Shown: positions 1 through 9,866, counted from the stretch's first letter. The stretch is 64,000 nt of DNA from Flavobacteriaceae bacterium (GCA_030538275.1 JAUNUH010000012.1:1-64000); one strand, 5' to 3'. Notes: generated by a model not told the origin, from the sequence alone. Program-made: numbers and translations.

Positions 1-532
1 GTTGCTGTTGCTGCTGCTGTTGCTGAGGCTGCTGCTGCTGAAACTCTTTATTTCCAGTGATTTTTTGATTTTGATTTCCTTGTTGAGGTTTATTTTCTTG
101 ATTTTTGTTCTGAAAATTTTTAGGTTCCCTTGGAATACGCTTCGGTTGAGCATTTGCAGTAGTTTGATCTTTCTTTTCAGTAATCTCAGTATTCTGTAAT
201 TGGTTATCTGTATTTTTATGGGCTAAACCTTGGTTTGCTTCGGGTTTTTGAGGCGGTGTTTTAGACTGTTGCGCAGCATGAACCGGTTTTGCTGCAGGTT
301 TATTTTTAGTAAACCTATTTTGGTTCTTATTTTTAGCCTCTTCTACGCGTTTATTTGTAGGTTCTGCAGCCGATACATTTTTAATAGCGGATGGATTTGC
401 AGCTTGATGGTCTAGAATGAGATAAATTAAATCTTGCTTCTTTAAAGGTTGAAAACCTTTTAATCCAAAATCTTTTGCAATGTTGTGTAAATCGGCAACT
501 TTTTTGCCCTTCAATTCATTTAAATCGAACAT
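1..532 (-). CDS. rho: Transcription termination factor Rho, N-terminal part (cut by window edge)
   Basis: Reading the minus strand from the ATG at 530-532 gives an open frame of 177 codons that runs off the window at base 1. Residues 1-43 form a Rho N-terminal (SAP-like) domain with the motif LKGKKVADLHNIAKDFGLKG and KKQDLIYLIL. It is followed by a long, low-complexity linker rich in Asn, Gln, Lys and Pro, ending in an almost pure glutamine run coded by CAG/CAA. Long disordered linkers between the Rho_N and RNA-binding domains are known in Bacteroidota Rho. The RNA-binding and ATPase domains would lie outside the window, so the identification rests on the N-terminal domain alone. The neighbouring divergent DUF4293 gene is a common companion of rho in this group. 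Rho is a hexameric RNA helicase that ends transcription. Confidence 0.85.
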   Translation of the reverse strand, partial: MFDLNELKGKKVADLHNIAKDFGLKGFQPLKKQDLIYLILDHQAANPSAIKNVSAAEPTNKRVEEAKNKNQNRFTKNKPAAKPVHAAQQSKTPPQKPEANQGLAHKNTDNQLQNTEITEKKDQTTANAQPKRIPREPKNFQNKNQENKPQQGNQNQKITGNKEFQQQQPQQQQQQQQ

Positions 533-722
533 ATAAAATGTAAACTGAAATTAGTAATAAATGTAAATTTCTTCCAAAGAAATAAGGAGATGTATTTGAT
601 TAGGAGTTGCTCCCGTGATGCAATATTACAAATATTTTATTAAATCAAATAATTATTAGAAAATTAATATGAGAAATTGATTTAATCGATTCCTCGTCTT
701 CTTCAGATAAGTTTTATTTTTT

Positions 723-730
723 TATATTTG
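723..730 (+). promoter_or_regulatory. Candidate -7 element for the DUF4293 gene
   Basis: TATATTTG matches the Bacteroidota -7 consensus TAnnTTTG and lies 22 bases before the ATG at 753. No convincing TTTG -33 box stands 19 bases upstream, so this is only half supported. The 533-752 gap between the divergent rho and DUF4293 genes holds nothing else I can recognise. Confidence 0.4.
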
Positions 731-752
731 CCAGCGTTATTTTATATAATAT

Positions 753-1160
753 ATGATTCAGCGAATTCAATCGGTTTTTCTTTTTTTGGCTGCCATCGTT
801 TCGGGTGTGTTTTCTCATATTTTTGATTTATGGAGAGACGGTCAGGAATGGATGCAAGCCAATGATTATGTTCTAATCTATGCGCTATTTATTGGTTCGG
901 GTATTATTTCCCTGGCTAATATCTTTTTTTTCAAAAATCGAAAAAGACAAATGCTGTTCAATATTATTAATATTTTCCTGAACTTCGTGTTAGTGGGATT
1001 GTTGGTTTATCGCCTGTTCAATTTACCTGGAGACGGGTTTTCGTCAGAGAAGGGTGTTGGGTTATTTCTTCCTTTAATTTCTATTTTGTTGTTATGGCTT
1101 GCCAATAGCAGCATTATCAAGGACGAGAAACTTGTAAAATCGATAGACCGAATCCGATAA
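753..1160 (+). CDS. DUF4293 family membrane protein
   Basis: A 135-residue protein made almost wholly of four hydrophobic segments (about residues 5-25, 40-60, 68-90 and 97-118) with a charged C-terminal tail, so an inner-membrane protein. The opening MIQRIQSVFLFLAAI and the four-helix layout match the DUF4293 family, which is restricted to Bacteroidota and has no known function. It is divergent from rho, an arrangement often seen in Flavobacteriia. A clear Rho-independent terminator follows 30 bases after the stop, so it appears to be a single-gene transcript. Confidence 0.8.
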   Translation: MIQRIQSVFLFLAAIVSGVFSHIFDLWRDGQEWMQANDYVLIYALFIGSGIISLANIFFFKNRKRQMLFNIINIFLNFVLVGLLVYRLFNLPGDGFSSEKGVGLFLPLISILLLWLANSSIIKDEKLVKSIDRIR

Positions 1161-1189
1161 TCGCACTTTCTTATTTATATTGAGTGTGG

Positions 1190-1217
1190 AGCAGCCATTC
1201 ATTTGGCTGCTTTTTTT
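1190..1217 (+). terminator. Rho-independent terminator after DUF4293 gene
   Basis: The arms AGCAGCC and GGCTGCT pair perfectly around an 8-base loop, and seven T residues follow. It lies 30 bases downstream of the DUF4293 stop codon. Confidence 0.85.
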
Positions 1218-1343
1218 GTTTAAATTTAATTCATTTTGTAACAAATAATTTTTTATCAGCTATTTTTAGGGGGTGAAATCATTTTTTTTAATATTTTAAA
1301 CAAATTAACCCCTCCAATTATAGGGTGGTTTTGATTTTTACTT

Positions 1344-1351
1344 TAAATTTG
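1344..1351 (+). promoter_or_regulatory. Candidate -7 element for glnN
   Basis: TAAATTTG matches TAnnTTTG and ends 20 bases before the glnN start codon. No TTTG -33 box at the normal spacing is visible. Nitrogen-regulated promoters may depart from the consensus, but I see no recognisable activator site. Confidence 0.4.
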
Positions 1352-1371
1352 TCGCCTTAAAATAAAAATAT

Positions 1372-3558
1372 ATGCCAACGCTCCGATTCAAGGCTATCGA
1401 AAACCTCAATCATCAAAAAGACCGAAAAGTCTTTATGGAAAAAAAACTTTCTGAATATTTCTGCGAAAATGTTTTTTCTATGGATACTATGCGCGAATAT
1501 CTTACCAAAGAGGCGTACAACAGTATTCAAGGCGCGGTAGAAACAGGTGCAGTTATCAACCGCGAAATTGCAGACCAAATAGCAGCCGCCCTCAAGGATT
1601 GGGCCTTGTCCAAAGGTGTGACGCATTATACACATTGGTTCCAGCCATTGACAGGTGCCACGGCAGAAAAACACGATTCTTTTTTCACGCCCATCGACCC
1701 AGGAAGAGCTATTGAACGGTTCAACGGTAGTATGCTTATTCAACAAGAGCCAGATGCTTCTTCGTTCCCTTCGGGAGGCATACGCAACACATTCGAAGCT
1801 AGAGGATATACCGCATGGGATCCTACATCACCCGCTTTTATATTTGGAACTACATTATGTATTCCATCTATTTTTATTTCCTATACAGGTGAAACCCTAG
1901 ATTACAAAACCCCTTTGTTAAAAGCGCTTCAAGCAGTAGATGCTGCGGCAACAGACGTTATGAAATCCTATTTTGACCGGAATGTGCAAAAAGTACAAGC
2001 TACATTGGGTTGGGAACAAGAATATTTTTTAATTGATAAAGGATTGGCCAACGCCAGACCAGATTTAACGCTGACAGGGAGAACCCTTTTAGGTCATGCA
2101 CCAGCCAAGGGGCAGCAACTCGATGATCATTATTTTGGCTCAATTCCTCCTAGGATTCTACATTTTATGAAAGAACTCGAGCTCAAATGTGTTAAACTTG
2201 GGATTCCTGTGACGACTCGGCATAACGAGGTTGCACCCAATCAATTTGAGCTGGCTCCCATGTTTGAAGAAGCCAACCTTGCAGTAGATCATAATTCGTT
2301 GCTCATGGACATTATGGGACGCGTGGCGCGAAGACATAATTTTAAAGTTTTGTTTCACGAAAAACCATTTGCAGGCGTCAATGGTTCGGGAAAACACAAC
2401 AATTGGTCTTTGGCAACGGATAAAGGCGATAACTTATTGAGCCCAGGTAAAAATCCAAAGAAAAATCTTCAGTTTTTAACTTTCTTTATCAATACCATCA
2501 AAGCAATGGCAGAACATGGAGATTTAATACGCTCTGCGATTGCAACGGCATCCAATGATTATCGACTGGGAGCAGGAGAGGCGCCACCAGCTATTATTTC
2601 TATTTTTATCGGGTCTCAATTAACGGCTGTGTTGGACGAACTCGAAAAAGTAAAATCTGGAAAATTGTCTCCTAATGAAAAAACGGACTTAAAATTAAAT
2701 TTAGTAGGTAAAATTCCAGAAATTTTATTGGATAATACCGATAGAAACCGCACTTCACCTTTTGCATTTACAGGAAATAAGTTTGAAATTCGAGCCGTTG
2801 GAGCATCGGCCAATTGCGGTGAGGTAATGACGGTAATGAACACTATCATGGCCAATCAATTACGTAATTTCAAAAAAGAAGTGGATTCTTTTATCGAAAA
2901 AGGATTGAATAAGGACGAAGCCATTTTTAATGTCTTGAGAGAATATATAAAAACAAGTAGAAAAATCTTGTTCGAGGGCGATGGATATTCCAATAAATGG
3001 GTGAATGAAGCCAAAAAAAGAGGTTTAAAAAATTTATTAAATACACCCGAAGCTCTAAGTGTAGAATTATTACCAGAAAATATTCAAGTTTTTGTCAATA
3101 ATGAAATTTTGACAGAAAGAGAAATTAGAGCTCGAAATGAAATTAAACTAGAAAAATACTGCAATTTGATCGCAATTGAAGCTCAAGTTTTGGCCGATCT
3201 TTCACGAAATCATATTGCACCAACTGCCATCCGTTATCAAAATGAATTGATAGAAAATGTGCGTGGATTAAAAGAGATTTTTGGAGAGGAATTTTTGGAA
3301 CAGGGTGAACAGCAAATGGATTTAATCAAAGCTATTTCCTATCATAATGCAGAGATAAAACGCTTGGTGAATGATTTATTGGATTTGAAAGAAAAAGCTA
3401 CTGATATTCATCCAGCGCAGAAAAAAGCTGAAGTATTTGGCACAAAAATAAAGCCGCTATTTGACGAAATTCGTAATCATGTAGATGCCCTTGAAATGCT
3501 GGTGGATGACGAAATGTGGCCATTACCCAAATATCGCGAAATGATGTTTTTGAGGTAA
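1372..3558 (+). CDS. glnN: Type III glutamine synthetase
   Basis: A 728-residue protein, the usual size for the GSIII family and much longer than GSI (about 470). It makes glutamine from glutamate, ammonia and ATP. The GSIII-specific N-terminal region is present (FSMDTMREYL, HYTHWFQPLTG, TAEKHDSF), followed by the catalytic barrel with VNGSGKHNNWS (substrate/ATP site) and the basic loop around DRNRTSPFAFTGNKFE. The C-terminal roughly 150 residues are helical, as in GSIII dodecamers. The ATG at 1372 is the first in frame and fits the candidate promoter. It stands alone, with terminator-bounded DUF4293 upstream and a repeat array downstream. GSIII is the common glutamine synthetase of Bacteroidota, so this is likely a main ammonia-assimilation enzyme. 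Confidence 0.96.
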   Translation: MPTLRFKAIENLNHQKDRKVFMEKKLSEYFCENVFSMDTMREYLTKEAYNSIQGAVETGAVINREIADQIAAALKDWALSKGVTHYTHWFQPLTGATAEKHDSFFTPIDPGRAIERFNGSMLIQQEPDASSFPSGGIRNTFEARGYTAWDPTSPAFIFGTTLCIPSIFISYTGETLDYKTPLLKALQAVDAAATDVMKSYFDRNVQKVQATLGWEQEYFLIDKGLANARPDLTLTGRTLLGHAPAKGQQLDDHYFGSIPPRILHFMKELELKCVKLGIPVTTRHNEVAPNQFELAPMFEEANLAVDHNSLLMDIMGRVARRHNFKVLFHEKPFAGVNGSGKHNNWSLATDKGDNLLSPGKNPKKNLQFLTFFINTIKAMAEHGDLIRSAIATASNDYRLGAGEAPPAIISIFIGSQLTAVLDELEKVKSGKLSPNEKTDLKLNLVGKIPEILLDNTDRNRTSPFAFTGNKFEIRAVGASANCGEVMTVMNTIMANQLRNFKKEVDSFIEKGLNKDEAIFNVLREYIKTSRKILFEGDGYSNKWVNEAKKRGLKNLLNTPEALSVELLPENIQVFVNNEILTEREIRARNEIKLEKYCNLIAIEAQVLADLSRNHIAPTAIRYQNELIENVRGLKEIFGEEFLEQGEQQMDLIKAISYHNAEIKRLVNDLLDLKEKATDIHPAQKKAEVFGTKIKPLFDEIRNHVDALEMLVDDEMWPLPKYREMMFLR

Positions 3559-3563
3559 ATTTT

Positions 3564-3782
3564 ATTCGTGTATTTGTGGTTGAAAAAGTTGCCATGAATG
3601 CACGAATAATCTTTATCTATATTTATAGAAATTTATTTTAAAATTAATTAATTCGTGTATTAGTGGTTGATAAACTTGCCACAATTGCACGAATTTTTTT
3701 CACCTATATTTATAGAAATTTAATTTTAAAATTAATTGATTCGTGTATTAGTGGTTGATAAACTTGCCACAAATGCACGAAT
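3564..3782. repeat. Array of three palindromic 44-base elements, period about 88 bases
   Basis: Three copies (3564-3607, 3651-3694, 3739-3782) each begin ATTCGTG and end CACGAAT, with inner complementary GTGG/CCAC, so each can form a stem-loop on either strand. They are separated by a conserved AT-rich spacer containing TATATTTATAGAAATTTA. Copies 2 and 3 are nearly identical and copy 1 is more diverged. The array fills most of the gap between glnN and prfA. Short palindromes built on ATTCGTG/CACGAAT are scattered in intergenic regions of many flavobacteria, so this resembles a REP-like family. Unlike a CRISPR array, the spacers are not unique. Confidence 0.85.
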
Positions 3783-3837
3783 TTACTTTTCAATCTTGCA
3801 AAATATTTTTATCCAATTCTTTTTCTCTCCATTTCCT

Positions 3838-3845
3838 TATCTTTG
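3838..3845 (+). promoter_or_regulatory. Candidate -7 element for prfA
   Basis: TATCTTTG matches TAnnTTTG, 78 bases before the prfA ATG at 3924. No good -33 box is visible at 19 bases. The intervening leader holds a degenerate CTT/GTC-rich stretch without clear structure. Confidence 0.4.
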
Positions 3846-3923
3846 CATCCCTCAAAATTTAAAACAATACATCTAGCTAAATGTAGTCTTTCGTCTTAAA
3901 TCTTGAGTCCTAAGTCTATCATT

Positions 3924-5006
3924 ATGTCCGATTTATTAGAAAAATTACAGGGAATTCAACAACGATTCGACGAAATCGCTGATTTAATTATTCAACCAGA
4001 TGTCATTCAAGATCATGAGCGTTATGCGCGTTTGAACAAAGAATATTCAGATTTGAAGGAATATGTGGAGGTGAAAAAAGAATATGAAACCAAATTAAAT
4101 CTGCTGAAAGAGGCCGACGAAATCATTGAAAATTCTAACGACACAGACATGATTGATTTGGCAAAATTGGAAAAAGATGAAGTTTTGTCTGATTTGCCCG
4201 AATTTGAAGAAAAAATCAAATTCATGCTCATCCCCAAAGATCCGGAAGACGAAAAAAACGTAATCGTTGAACTGCGCGCTGGAACCGGTGGCGACGAAGC
4301 TGCAATTTTTGTAGAAGATATTTTCCGGATGTATTCGATGTATTTTAAGACCAAAAACTGGAAATTCGACATTCTCAACAGCAGCGAAGGCAGCATCAAA
4401 GGTTACAAAGAACTCATCATGGAAGTGAGCGGCGACCGCGTGTATGGTACTATGAAATTTGAATCTGGCGTACACCGCGTGCAGCGCATCCCCGAAACTG
4501 AATCGCAGGGCCGTGTGCATACATCGGCCATCACCGTGGCTGTTTTGCCCGAAGCCGAAGAGGTGGATGTGGAAATCAATCCCGCAGATTTGGAATACCA
4601 AACCGCACGTTCCAGCGGCGCCGGCGGACAAAACGTAAACAAGGTAGAAACCAAAGTGCAATTGACGCACAAACCCACCGGAATCACTATCCAATGCCAG
4701 GAATCGCGTTCCCAGCATCAAAACCGAGAAAAAGCCTTGCAAATGTTGCGTACCAAATTATATGAAATTGAACTAGAAAAAGCGCAAAGTCAACGTACAG
4801 AACAAAGACGAACGCTAGTTTCTACAGGCGATCGCTCGGCAAAAATTAGAACATATAATTATCCCCAAGGCCGAATTACAGATCACCGAATCAATAAATC
4901 AATTTTCAATTTGGATAATTTTATGAATGGAGACATTCAGGAAATGATAGACGCATTGAAATTGGCAGAAAATGCAGAAAGATTACAATCTGGCGTGGAT
5001 ATGTAA
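3924..5006 (+). CDS. prfA: Peptide chain release factor 1
   Basis: A 360-residue class I release factor that ends translation at UAA and UAG. Seen: the [11 protein letters not shown] motif, [12 protein letters not shown], and the catalytic GGQ loop in [13 protein letters not shown] that enters the peptidyl-transferase centre. RF1 is distinguished from RF2 by a P-x-T-type tripeptide; the alignable residues here (PET) fit RF1. The frame extends upstream to a TTG at 3903, but the ATG at 3924 starts the canonical MSDLLEKL sequence and is preferred. The DUF2851 gene follows 66 bases later on the same strand. Confidence 0.96.
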   Translation: MSDLLEKLQGIQQRFDEIADLIIQPDVIQDHERYARLNKEYSDLKEYVEVKKEYETKLNLLKEADEIIENSNDTDMIDLAKLEKDEVLSDLPEFEEKIKFMLIPKDPEDEKNVIVELRAGTGGDEAAIFVEDIFRMYSMYFKTKNWKFDILNSSEGSIKGYKELIMEVSGDRVYGTMKFESGVHRVQRIPETESQGRVHTSAITVAVLPEAEEVDVEINPADLEYQTARSSGAGGQNVNKVETKVQLTHKPTGITIQCQESRSQHQNREKALQMLRTKLYEIELEKAQSQRTEQRRTLVSTGDRSAKIRTYNYPQGRITDHRINKSIFNLDNFMNGDIQEMIDALKLAENAERLQSGVDM

Positions 5007-5072
5007 TAAATTCACATCTATTGTTTTATAGAAATTATTCTTTTTCGTACTTTAGTCAAAACTACTATTTTT

Positions 5073-6335
5073 TTGACAGAAGAATTTCTATATTACATTT
5101 GGCAGTTTCGGCTGTGGGCACATGATTCCAAGACATTCTCGGGCCAGGATTTGTATATAGAAAAACCTGGAATCCGAAACACTAATGCGGGTCCTGATTT
5201 TTTGAACGCACAAATCAGAATTGGAGATGTTTTATGGGCCGGGAATATAGAAATTCATGTGAAAACATCTGATTGGTTTTTTCATAACCACCAATGGGAC
5301 CCGAATTACAAAAATTTAATATTGCATGTTGTCTATCATCACGATTTGGATGAATTGCCACACGATTGTCCATTGTTGGTGTTACAGGGTAAAATAAAGC
5401 CAGAATTAATTCAAAATTATCAATATTTACAAGAATCAAAATCATTTATTTTTTGCGAAAATCTGTTTCAAGAGGTTGATGAATTTACCATCAATAATTT
5501 TGTAGAAAGTCTATTTATAGAAAGATTAGAAAAAAAAGTAAATCTCCTAGATCAACGACTTGCAAAGCTCAATGGAGATTGGGAAGCTCTGCTATTTGAA
5601 AGAATTGCTTATGTTTTTGGATTAAAAATAAATGCATATGCATTTGAGCTGTTGGCCAAGTCATTTTCATTCCAAATTTTGAATCAACTCATTCGCAAAA
5701 ATGAAAATCTGGAAGCTTTTCTTTTTGGTCAAGCAGGATTTTTAAATTCGGCTAAAGATGAATATCAATTACAGCTTCAAAAAGAATATGAATTTTTGCA
5801 ACATAAATATCAAACCGAGTCGATTGAGCAACATTTATTTAAATTTTTAAGATTAAGGCCACCCAATTTTCCTACGGTTCGTATTGCTCAACTAGCGGCA
5901 TTTTATAAATTTCAAAACAAGCTATTTGCAGAAATAATGCGGATTCCTTCCGAAAAAGAATTTTTAAAAATATTTCAAAACATCCAAGCATCTTCCTATT
6001 GGGACACGCATTATAACTTCGGAACTGAATCAACATTCGAAGTAAAAACGATTTCAGACGAACGATTACGATTACTTCTTTTGAATGCTGTTGTACCTGT
6101 AAAATATTTGTATCAATTGAAGCAAGGAAATGAAAATGACGAAAGTTTGTTGGAACTCGTGCGCAGCATTAAGCCCGAGGAGAATTCTATCATTCAAAAA
6201 TTCCAAAAAATTGGCGCAAAAGTTGAAAACGCCATGGATTCACAAGCCTATTTGGAATTGAAAAAAAATTATTGTGATTCAAAAAAATGCTTAAATTGCA
6301 GAATCGGAAATAAAATTATTCGTCATGTTAGATAA
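5073..6335 (+). CDS. DUF2851 family protein
   Basis: A 420-residue soluble protein matching the DUF2851 family of Bacteroidota: the N-terminal block around LYIEKPGIRNTNAGPDFLNA and GNIEIHVKTSDW, and a C-terminal cysteine cluster CxxxxCxxC near residues 404-412 that could bind metal. Function is unknown. The start is a TTG at 5073, since the sequence is family-like from the first residue and there is no nearby in-frame ATG. Its 3' end overlaps the PspC-like gene by 11 bases, which suggests translational coupling. Confidence 0.85.
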   Translation: MTEEFLYYIWQFRLWAHDSKTFSGQDLYIEKPGIRNTNAGPDFLNAQIRIGDVLWAGNIEIHVKTSDWFFHNHQWDPNYKNLILHVVYHHDLDELPHDCPLLVLQGKIKPELIQNYQYLQESKSFIFCENLFQEVDEFTINNFVESLFIERLEKKVNLLDQRLAKLNGDWEALLFERIAYVFGLKINAYAFELLAKSFSFQILNQLIRKNENLEAFLFGQAGFLNSAKDEYQLQLQKEYEFLQHKYQTESIEQHLFKFLRLRPPNFPTVRIAQLAAFYKFQNKLFAEIMRIPSEKEFLKIFQNIQASSYWDTHYNFGTESTFEVKTISDERLRLLLLNAVVPVKYLYQLKQGNENDESLLELVRSIKPEENSIIQKFQKIGAKVENAMDSQAYLELKKNYCDSKKCLNCRIGNKIIRHVR

Positions 6336-6546
6336 ATTAAGAAACAAACTAGAAGCGCATGGTTTTGAAGTTATTTCAAGAATTTCGGACAAATTTGGAC
6401 TCCGAGCCTCTCAACTCAGACTACTTTTTATTTATCTTTCTTTTGTTACACTAGGTGCCACCTTTGGGTTGTATCTGGTAATGGCATTCTTTTTATGGGT
6501 AAAAGATGGATTTGTTATCAAACGAAAATCTGTTTTTGATTTATAA
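6325..6546 (+). CDS. PspC-domain small membrane protein
   Basis: A 73-residue protein with a PspC-like layout: an amphipathic N-terminal segment (GLRASQLRLLFIYLS) leading into one or two transmembrane helices (about residues 31-60) and a short basic tail. PspC relatives sense membrane stress in proteobacteria; stand-alone short versions in flavobacteria have no proven role. It overlaps the end of the DUF2851 gene by 11 bases, so the two are probably one operon. Confidence 0.7.
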   Translation: MLDKLRNKLEAHGFEVISRISDKFGLRASQLRLLFIYLSFVTLGATFGLYLVMAFFLWVKDGFVIKRKSVFDL

Positions 6547-6673
6547 ATTCCCTATTACATTTTTGAACGTATTAAAAGTCGTTCCATTCAAAAAATCCAT
6601 TTTTTTATTTTAAAAAACTAAATAAGTGAACCCTTTGTTGGAAGAAAAGATGAAATAATAATCGTTAATTTTA

Positions 6674-6704
6674 TTTGAATTATATGAATTATTGATTATA
6701 CTTG
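6674..6704 (+). promoter_or_regulatory. Promoter of the alanine:cation symporter gene
   Basis: TTTG (6674-6677), a 19-base spacer, then TATACTTG (6697-6704) fit the Bacteroidota sigma-A pattern TTTG-N19-TAnnTTTG with one mismatch. The predicted start of transcription (about 6711) lies after the in-frame TTG at 6702, which supports the ATG at 6735 as the true start. Confidence 0.7.
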
Positions 6705-6734
6705 TGTTTTCTTTTTGAAAACAACCCAATTTTT

Positions 6735-8834
6735 ATGAAAATCATTCTTCCAATTTTATTATTATTCACCAGTTTGTTGCTGGCACAGAATCAGGCGTCA
6801 TTTTCACAAGGTTCAGATGACTTTAGAGTGAGTCATCAAGTCATAAATCCTAGTGATTTAATCAATGATGCAGAGATTAAAATAAACGTATTTGGCGGTA
6901 AAGAGCCTTATCTGTTTTTTTGGAATGATGTGGCAACAGATACCTTGTCCAATGCCGCTGTGGGTTTGACAGAGGGTGTGCATCATGAGGTTACAATAAA
7001 AGATGCCGAAGGCAGAAAAATTCACGAAAAAATTTATATTCCCTCTGAAAGTATTACCGAAAAGTTTAATGGATTTTTTGTACCATTGGTAAATAGGGTT
7101 GCTAATGTACTTTTTTATGACATTTTTGCCGGAATGGGATTGCATGACCCGGTGGTTTATGGCCAACAAAAATTAATTTCTGTTCCAGATTGGCATGTGG
7201 GAATTCAGGATAGGTTTGTTTTGGATAAATGGTATTTTAAGGAAGGAGAACATGTAAATAAAGGAGACAAAATTGCCGAAATAAGCAATAAAGATGGTGT
7301 GGTTCAATCAATCATTTCGCCTGTGAACGGCACCTTAGAATATAGAGTAGAAGAGGGCGGTGTCATTTACAATGCAGATAATATGGCGCATGTTATAGAA
7401 GATGGGGCCAATTACCTGGCAGCGATAAAGTATGATAAGCCCATTCCGCTCAAGCATAAAAACGGTACAGTTCAGAAAAAGCATATACCATTTATCGTAA
7501 TTTGGTTGGCAATAGGAGCTTTTTTCTTTACTTTCCGAATGGGATTCATCAATTTTCGTGGCTTCAGGCATGCGATTGATTTAGCTCGCGGAAAATATGA
7601 TGATCCAGATGCGCCTGGTCAAGTAACTCATTTTCAGGCATTGGCAACGGCTGTTTCGGGAACTGTGGGTTTAGGAAATATTGCCGGTGTAGCCGTAGCA
7701 GTATCTTTGGGTGGAGCAGGTGCTACATTTTGGATGATTATTGCTGGTTTATTAGGCATGTCCACCAAGTTTGTGGAATGCACACTGGGCGTCAAATATC
7801 GACATATTAATGCAGACGGTCGGGTATTTGGCGGACCTATGAATTATTTGAGATATGGTCTAGAACGTCGTGGGATGAAAGGTTTGGGGAAAGTACTAGC
7901 AACTGTTTTTGCTATATTGGCTGTAGGTGCATCTTTTGGTGGCGGAAATATGTTTCAGGCCAATCAAAGTTTTGAGCAGTTGGCGAGTCAAATTCCTATG
8001 TTTCAAGGAAATGGCTTCTTATTTGGTATTGTTACGGCTATATTGGTCGGAGCCGTTATCATAGGCGGTATCAAGAGTATAGCAAAAGTCACGGAAAGGG
8101 TAGTACCCTTTATGGCGGCTGTTTATGTATTGGCGTGTTTGGTTGTTATTGGGCTTAATATAGATAATATTGGTTTGGCATTCGAGGCGATTTGGGTTGG
8201 AGCCTTCAGTCCAACGGCATTAAAAGGAGGGATTATTGGTGTTTTAATTGTTGGGTTTCAGCGAGCGGCTTTTTCCAATGAGGCCGGTGTGGGATCTGCA
8301 CCCATAGCGCATTCTACGGCCAAGACCAATCATCCGCCCAGCGAGGGATTTGTTGCACTTTTAGAGCCTTTTTTGGATACTGTAATTATTTGTACGCTTA
8401 CGGCTTTGGTGCTCATCTTTACGGGAATGCACGAAGTTGATGGAATGGCAGGTGCGCAGCTCACCTCGCGCGCATTTGGCTCTGTGGTAAGTTGGTTTCC
8501 TTATGTGCTGGTTTTTGCCGTATTTTTATTCGCGTTTTCTACCATGGTTTCTTGGTCATATTATGGAATGCGTGCCTGGACTTTTCTATTTGGAAGAAGT
8601 AAAAAGTCTGAACTCATTTATAAAATGATATTTCTGGTTTTTATTGTTATTGGTGCGTCAATAAGTTTGGGAGCGGTACTCGACTTTTCGGATATGATGA
8701 TTTTGGCCATGGCTTTTCCTAATATTATAGGATTATACATACTTTCGGGTGAAGTTCGAAAGGATTTGAAAGATTACCTCATAAAATTGAAGGCGGGTCA
8801 ATTGTATAATAATAAAGATGCTCAAAAAAATTAA
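6735..8834 (+). CDS. Alanine:cation symporter (AGCS family) with SprB-like and lipoyl-like extra domains
   Basis: 699 residues, about 200 more than a typical AGCS sodium:alanine/glycine symporter. Order: signal peptide (1-17); SprB-repeat-like segment (about 45-95) with [15 protein letters not shown]; first transmembrane helix (about 115-140); a lipoyl/biotinyl-like beta domain (about 165-235) with [15 protein letters not shown] and [11 protein letters not shown]; then the remaining AGCS core from about 255, with the hallmark [19 protein letters not shown] and [19 protein letters not shown]. The modifiable Lys of true lipoyl domains appears shifted by one residue, so modification is doubtful. 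The lipoyl-like domain seems to sit in the first extracytoplasmic loop. It probably imports alanine or glycine with Na+. The HhH gene starts within its 3' end (17-base overlap). Confidence 0.88.
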   Translation: MKIILPILLLFTSLLLAQNQASFSQGSDDFRVSHQVINPSDLINDAEIKINVFGGKEPYLFFWNDVATDTLSNAAVGLTEGVHHEVTIKDAEGRKIHEKIYIPSESITEKFNGFFVPLVNRVANVLFYDIFAGMGLHDPVVYGQQKLISVPDWHVGIQDRFVLDKWYFKEGEHVNKGDKIAEISNKDGVVQSIISPVNGTLEYRVEEGGVIYNADNMAHVIEDGANYLAAIKYDKPIPLKHKNGTVQKKHIPFIVIWLAIGAFFFTFRMGFINFRGFRHAIDLARGKYDDPDAPGQVTHFQALATAVSGTVGLGNIAGVAVAVSLGGAGATFWMIIAGLLGMSTKFVECTLGVKYRHINADGRVFGGPMNYLRYGLERRGMKGLGKVLATVFAILAVGASFGGGNMFQANQSFEQLASQIPMFQGNGFLFGIVTAILVGAVIIGGIKSIAKVTERVVPFMAAVYVLACLVVIGLNIDNIGLAFEAIWVGAFSPTALKGGIIGVLIVGFQRAAFSNEAGVGSAPIAHSTAKTNHPPSEGFVALLEPFLDTVIICTLTALVLIFTGMHEVDGMAGAQLTSRAFGSVVSWFPYVLVFAVFLFAFSTMVSWSYYGMRAWTFLFGRSKKSELIYKMIFLVFIVIGASISLGAVLDFSDMMILAMAFPNIIGLYILSGEVRKDLKDYLIKLKAGQLYNNKDAQKN

Positions 8835-9798
8835 TAATATCTTTAAGGATTATTTTTTTTCCCACTTCGCAATGACCAGGCGTCAGCGGAGTGGGTTTTT
8901 GCTTTTAGCGGGTGTCATTGTTGCCATTGAGGTTCTTTTGTATTTGAATCCATTTGCTACAAAAAATACTGAAATTTTGAGTTTAAATCCAGAAGAAGAG
9001 GTAATTGCCAGGCAAATCAGCCAAAGTTTTACTCAGGGAGAATCTCAAAAAAATGAAAAATTAAATGACATAGAATTACATTTTTTCAATCCAAATGCAC
9101 TAGACGCAAACGGCTTTATGGATTTAGGATTTTCAGAAAAACAAGCCGCTTCGCTTATCAAGTACAGAAATTCTTTAGGAGGAAATTTTTCTACAGTAGA
9201 AGAATTCAAAAATGCCTATGTCGTTTCAGATAAAATGTTTGAAAGACTCTCAGATTACTTGGATTTAAAGCCGTATAAAGCGCATTTAATTCAGAATAAA
9301 TTTGCGAAAAAAGACTTTAATCAAGAAATTAATTTTAATAGAAATACCAAATTGAAACCTTTCTTCATCAATCAACTTTCTCAAAGTCAAATCATGGAAT
9401 TAGGTTTTAGTGAAAGACAATCTGAAATTATTTTAAATTTCAAAAATTCCTTACCGGGAAAGAGATTTGAAAATGCAGAACAGTTCAAAAAATGCTATGT
9501 TGTAAACGACTATATGTTCAACAGATTGCAGCCATATTTACGATTTGAAAAATCAAAAGCTGGCGATGAGTCTTTTGCGTCCAATTCTAAGGCGGAGACC
9601 ACTACACAAGCAAAACATATAAGCAAAATGAAACTTTCTGATTGGAAGGCGTTGGGATTTGATGCTGAAACGGCATCTAATATTTTAAAATATGCTGATT
9701 TTATTGGTGGATTTAAATCCTTGGAAGATTTGGAAAAATGCCGATATATTACTGATGATGAACTAGAATCCATCAGGAATAAAATTTTATTTGATTGA
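8818..9798 (+). CDS. Membrane-anchored protein with three helix-hairpin-helix motifs
   Basis: 326 residues. One transmembrane helix (about residues 24-45, after RRQRSGF) is followed by a soluble part with three repeats of a ComEA-type helix-hairpin-helix unit: about 95-155 ([17 protein letters not shown]), 190-240 ([17 protein letters not shown]) and 270-325 ([17 protein letters not shown]). Such motifs usually bind DNA without sequence preference; ComEA uses them in DNA uptake. With a single N-terminal helix the motifs are likely extracytoplasmic. It overlaps the symporter gene by 17 bases and is presumably co-transcribed, although the functions look unrelated. The link to DNA uptake is an inference. 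Confidence 0.75.
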   Translation: MLKKINNIFKDYFFSHFAMTRRQRSGFLLLAGVIVAIEVLLYLNPFATKNTEILSLNPEEEVIARQISQSFTQGESQKNEKLNDIELHFFNPNALDANGFMDLGFSEKQAASLIKYRNSLGGNFSTVEEFKNAYVVSDKMFERLSDYLDLKPYKAHLIQNKFAKKDFNQEINFNRNTKLKPFFINQLSQSQIMELGFSERQSEIILNFKNSLPGKRFENAEQFKKCYVVNDYMFNRLQPYLRFEKSKAGDESFASNSKAETTTQAKHISKMKLSDWKALGFDAETASNILKYADFIGGFKSLEDLEKCRYITDDELESIRNKILFD

Positions 9799-9866
9799 AA
9801 TTCGATTAAATAGTCTAATTTTGCCCCCGAATAAAAGTCTAAAATAGAATTTAATTGTCAAAACAT

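Noticed and set aside
1357..1746. Minus-strand frame of 129 codons at the start of glnN
   Set aside because: Shadow of the glutamine synthetase frame.
3564..3782. CRISPR-like array
   Set aside because: The spacers are conserved between copies and the repeats form palindromes typical of REP-like elements.
4095..4742. Minus-strand frame of 215 codons inside prfA
   Set aside because: Shadow of a clear release factor gene; composition is unlike protein and has no motif.
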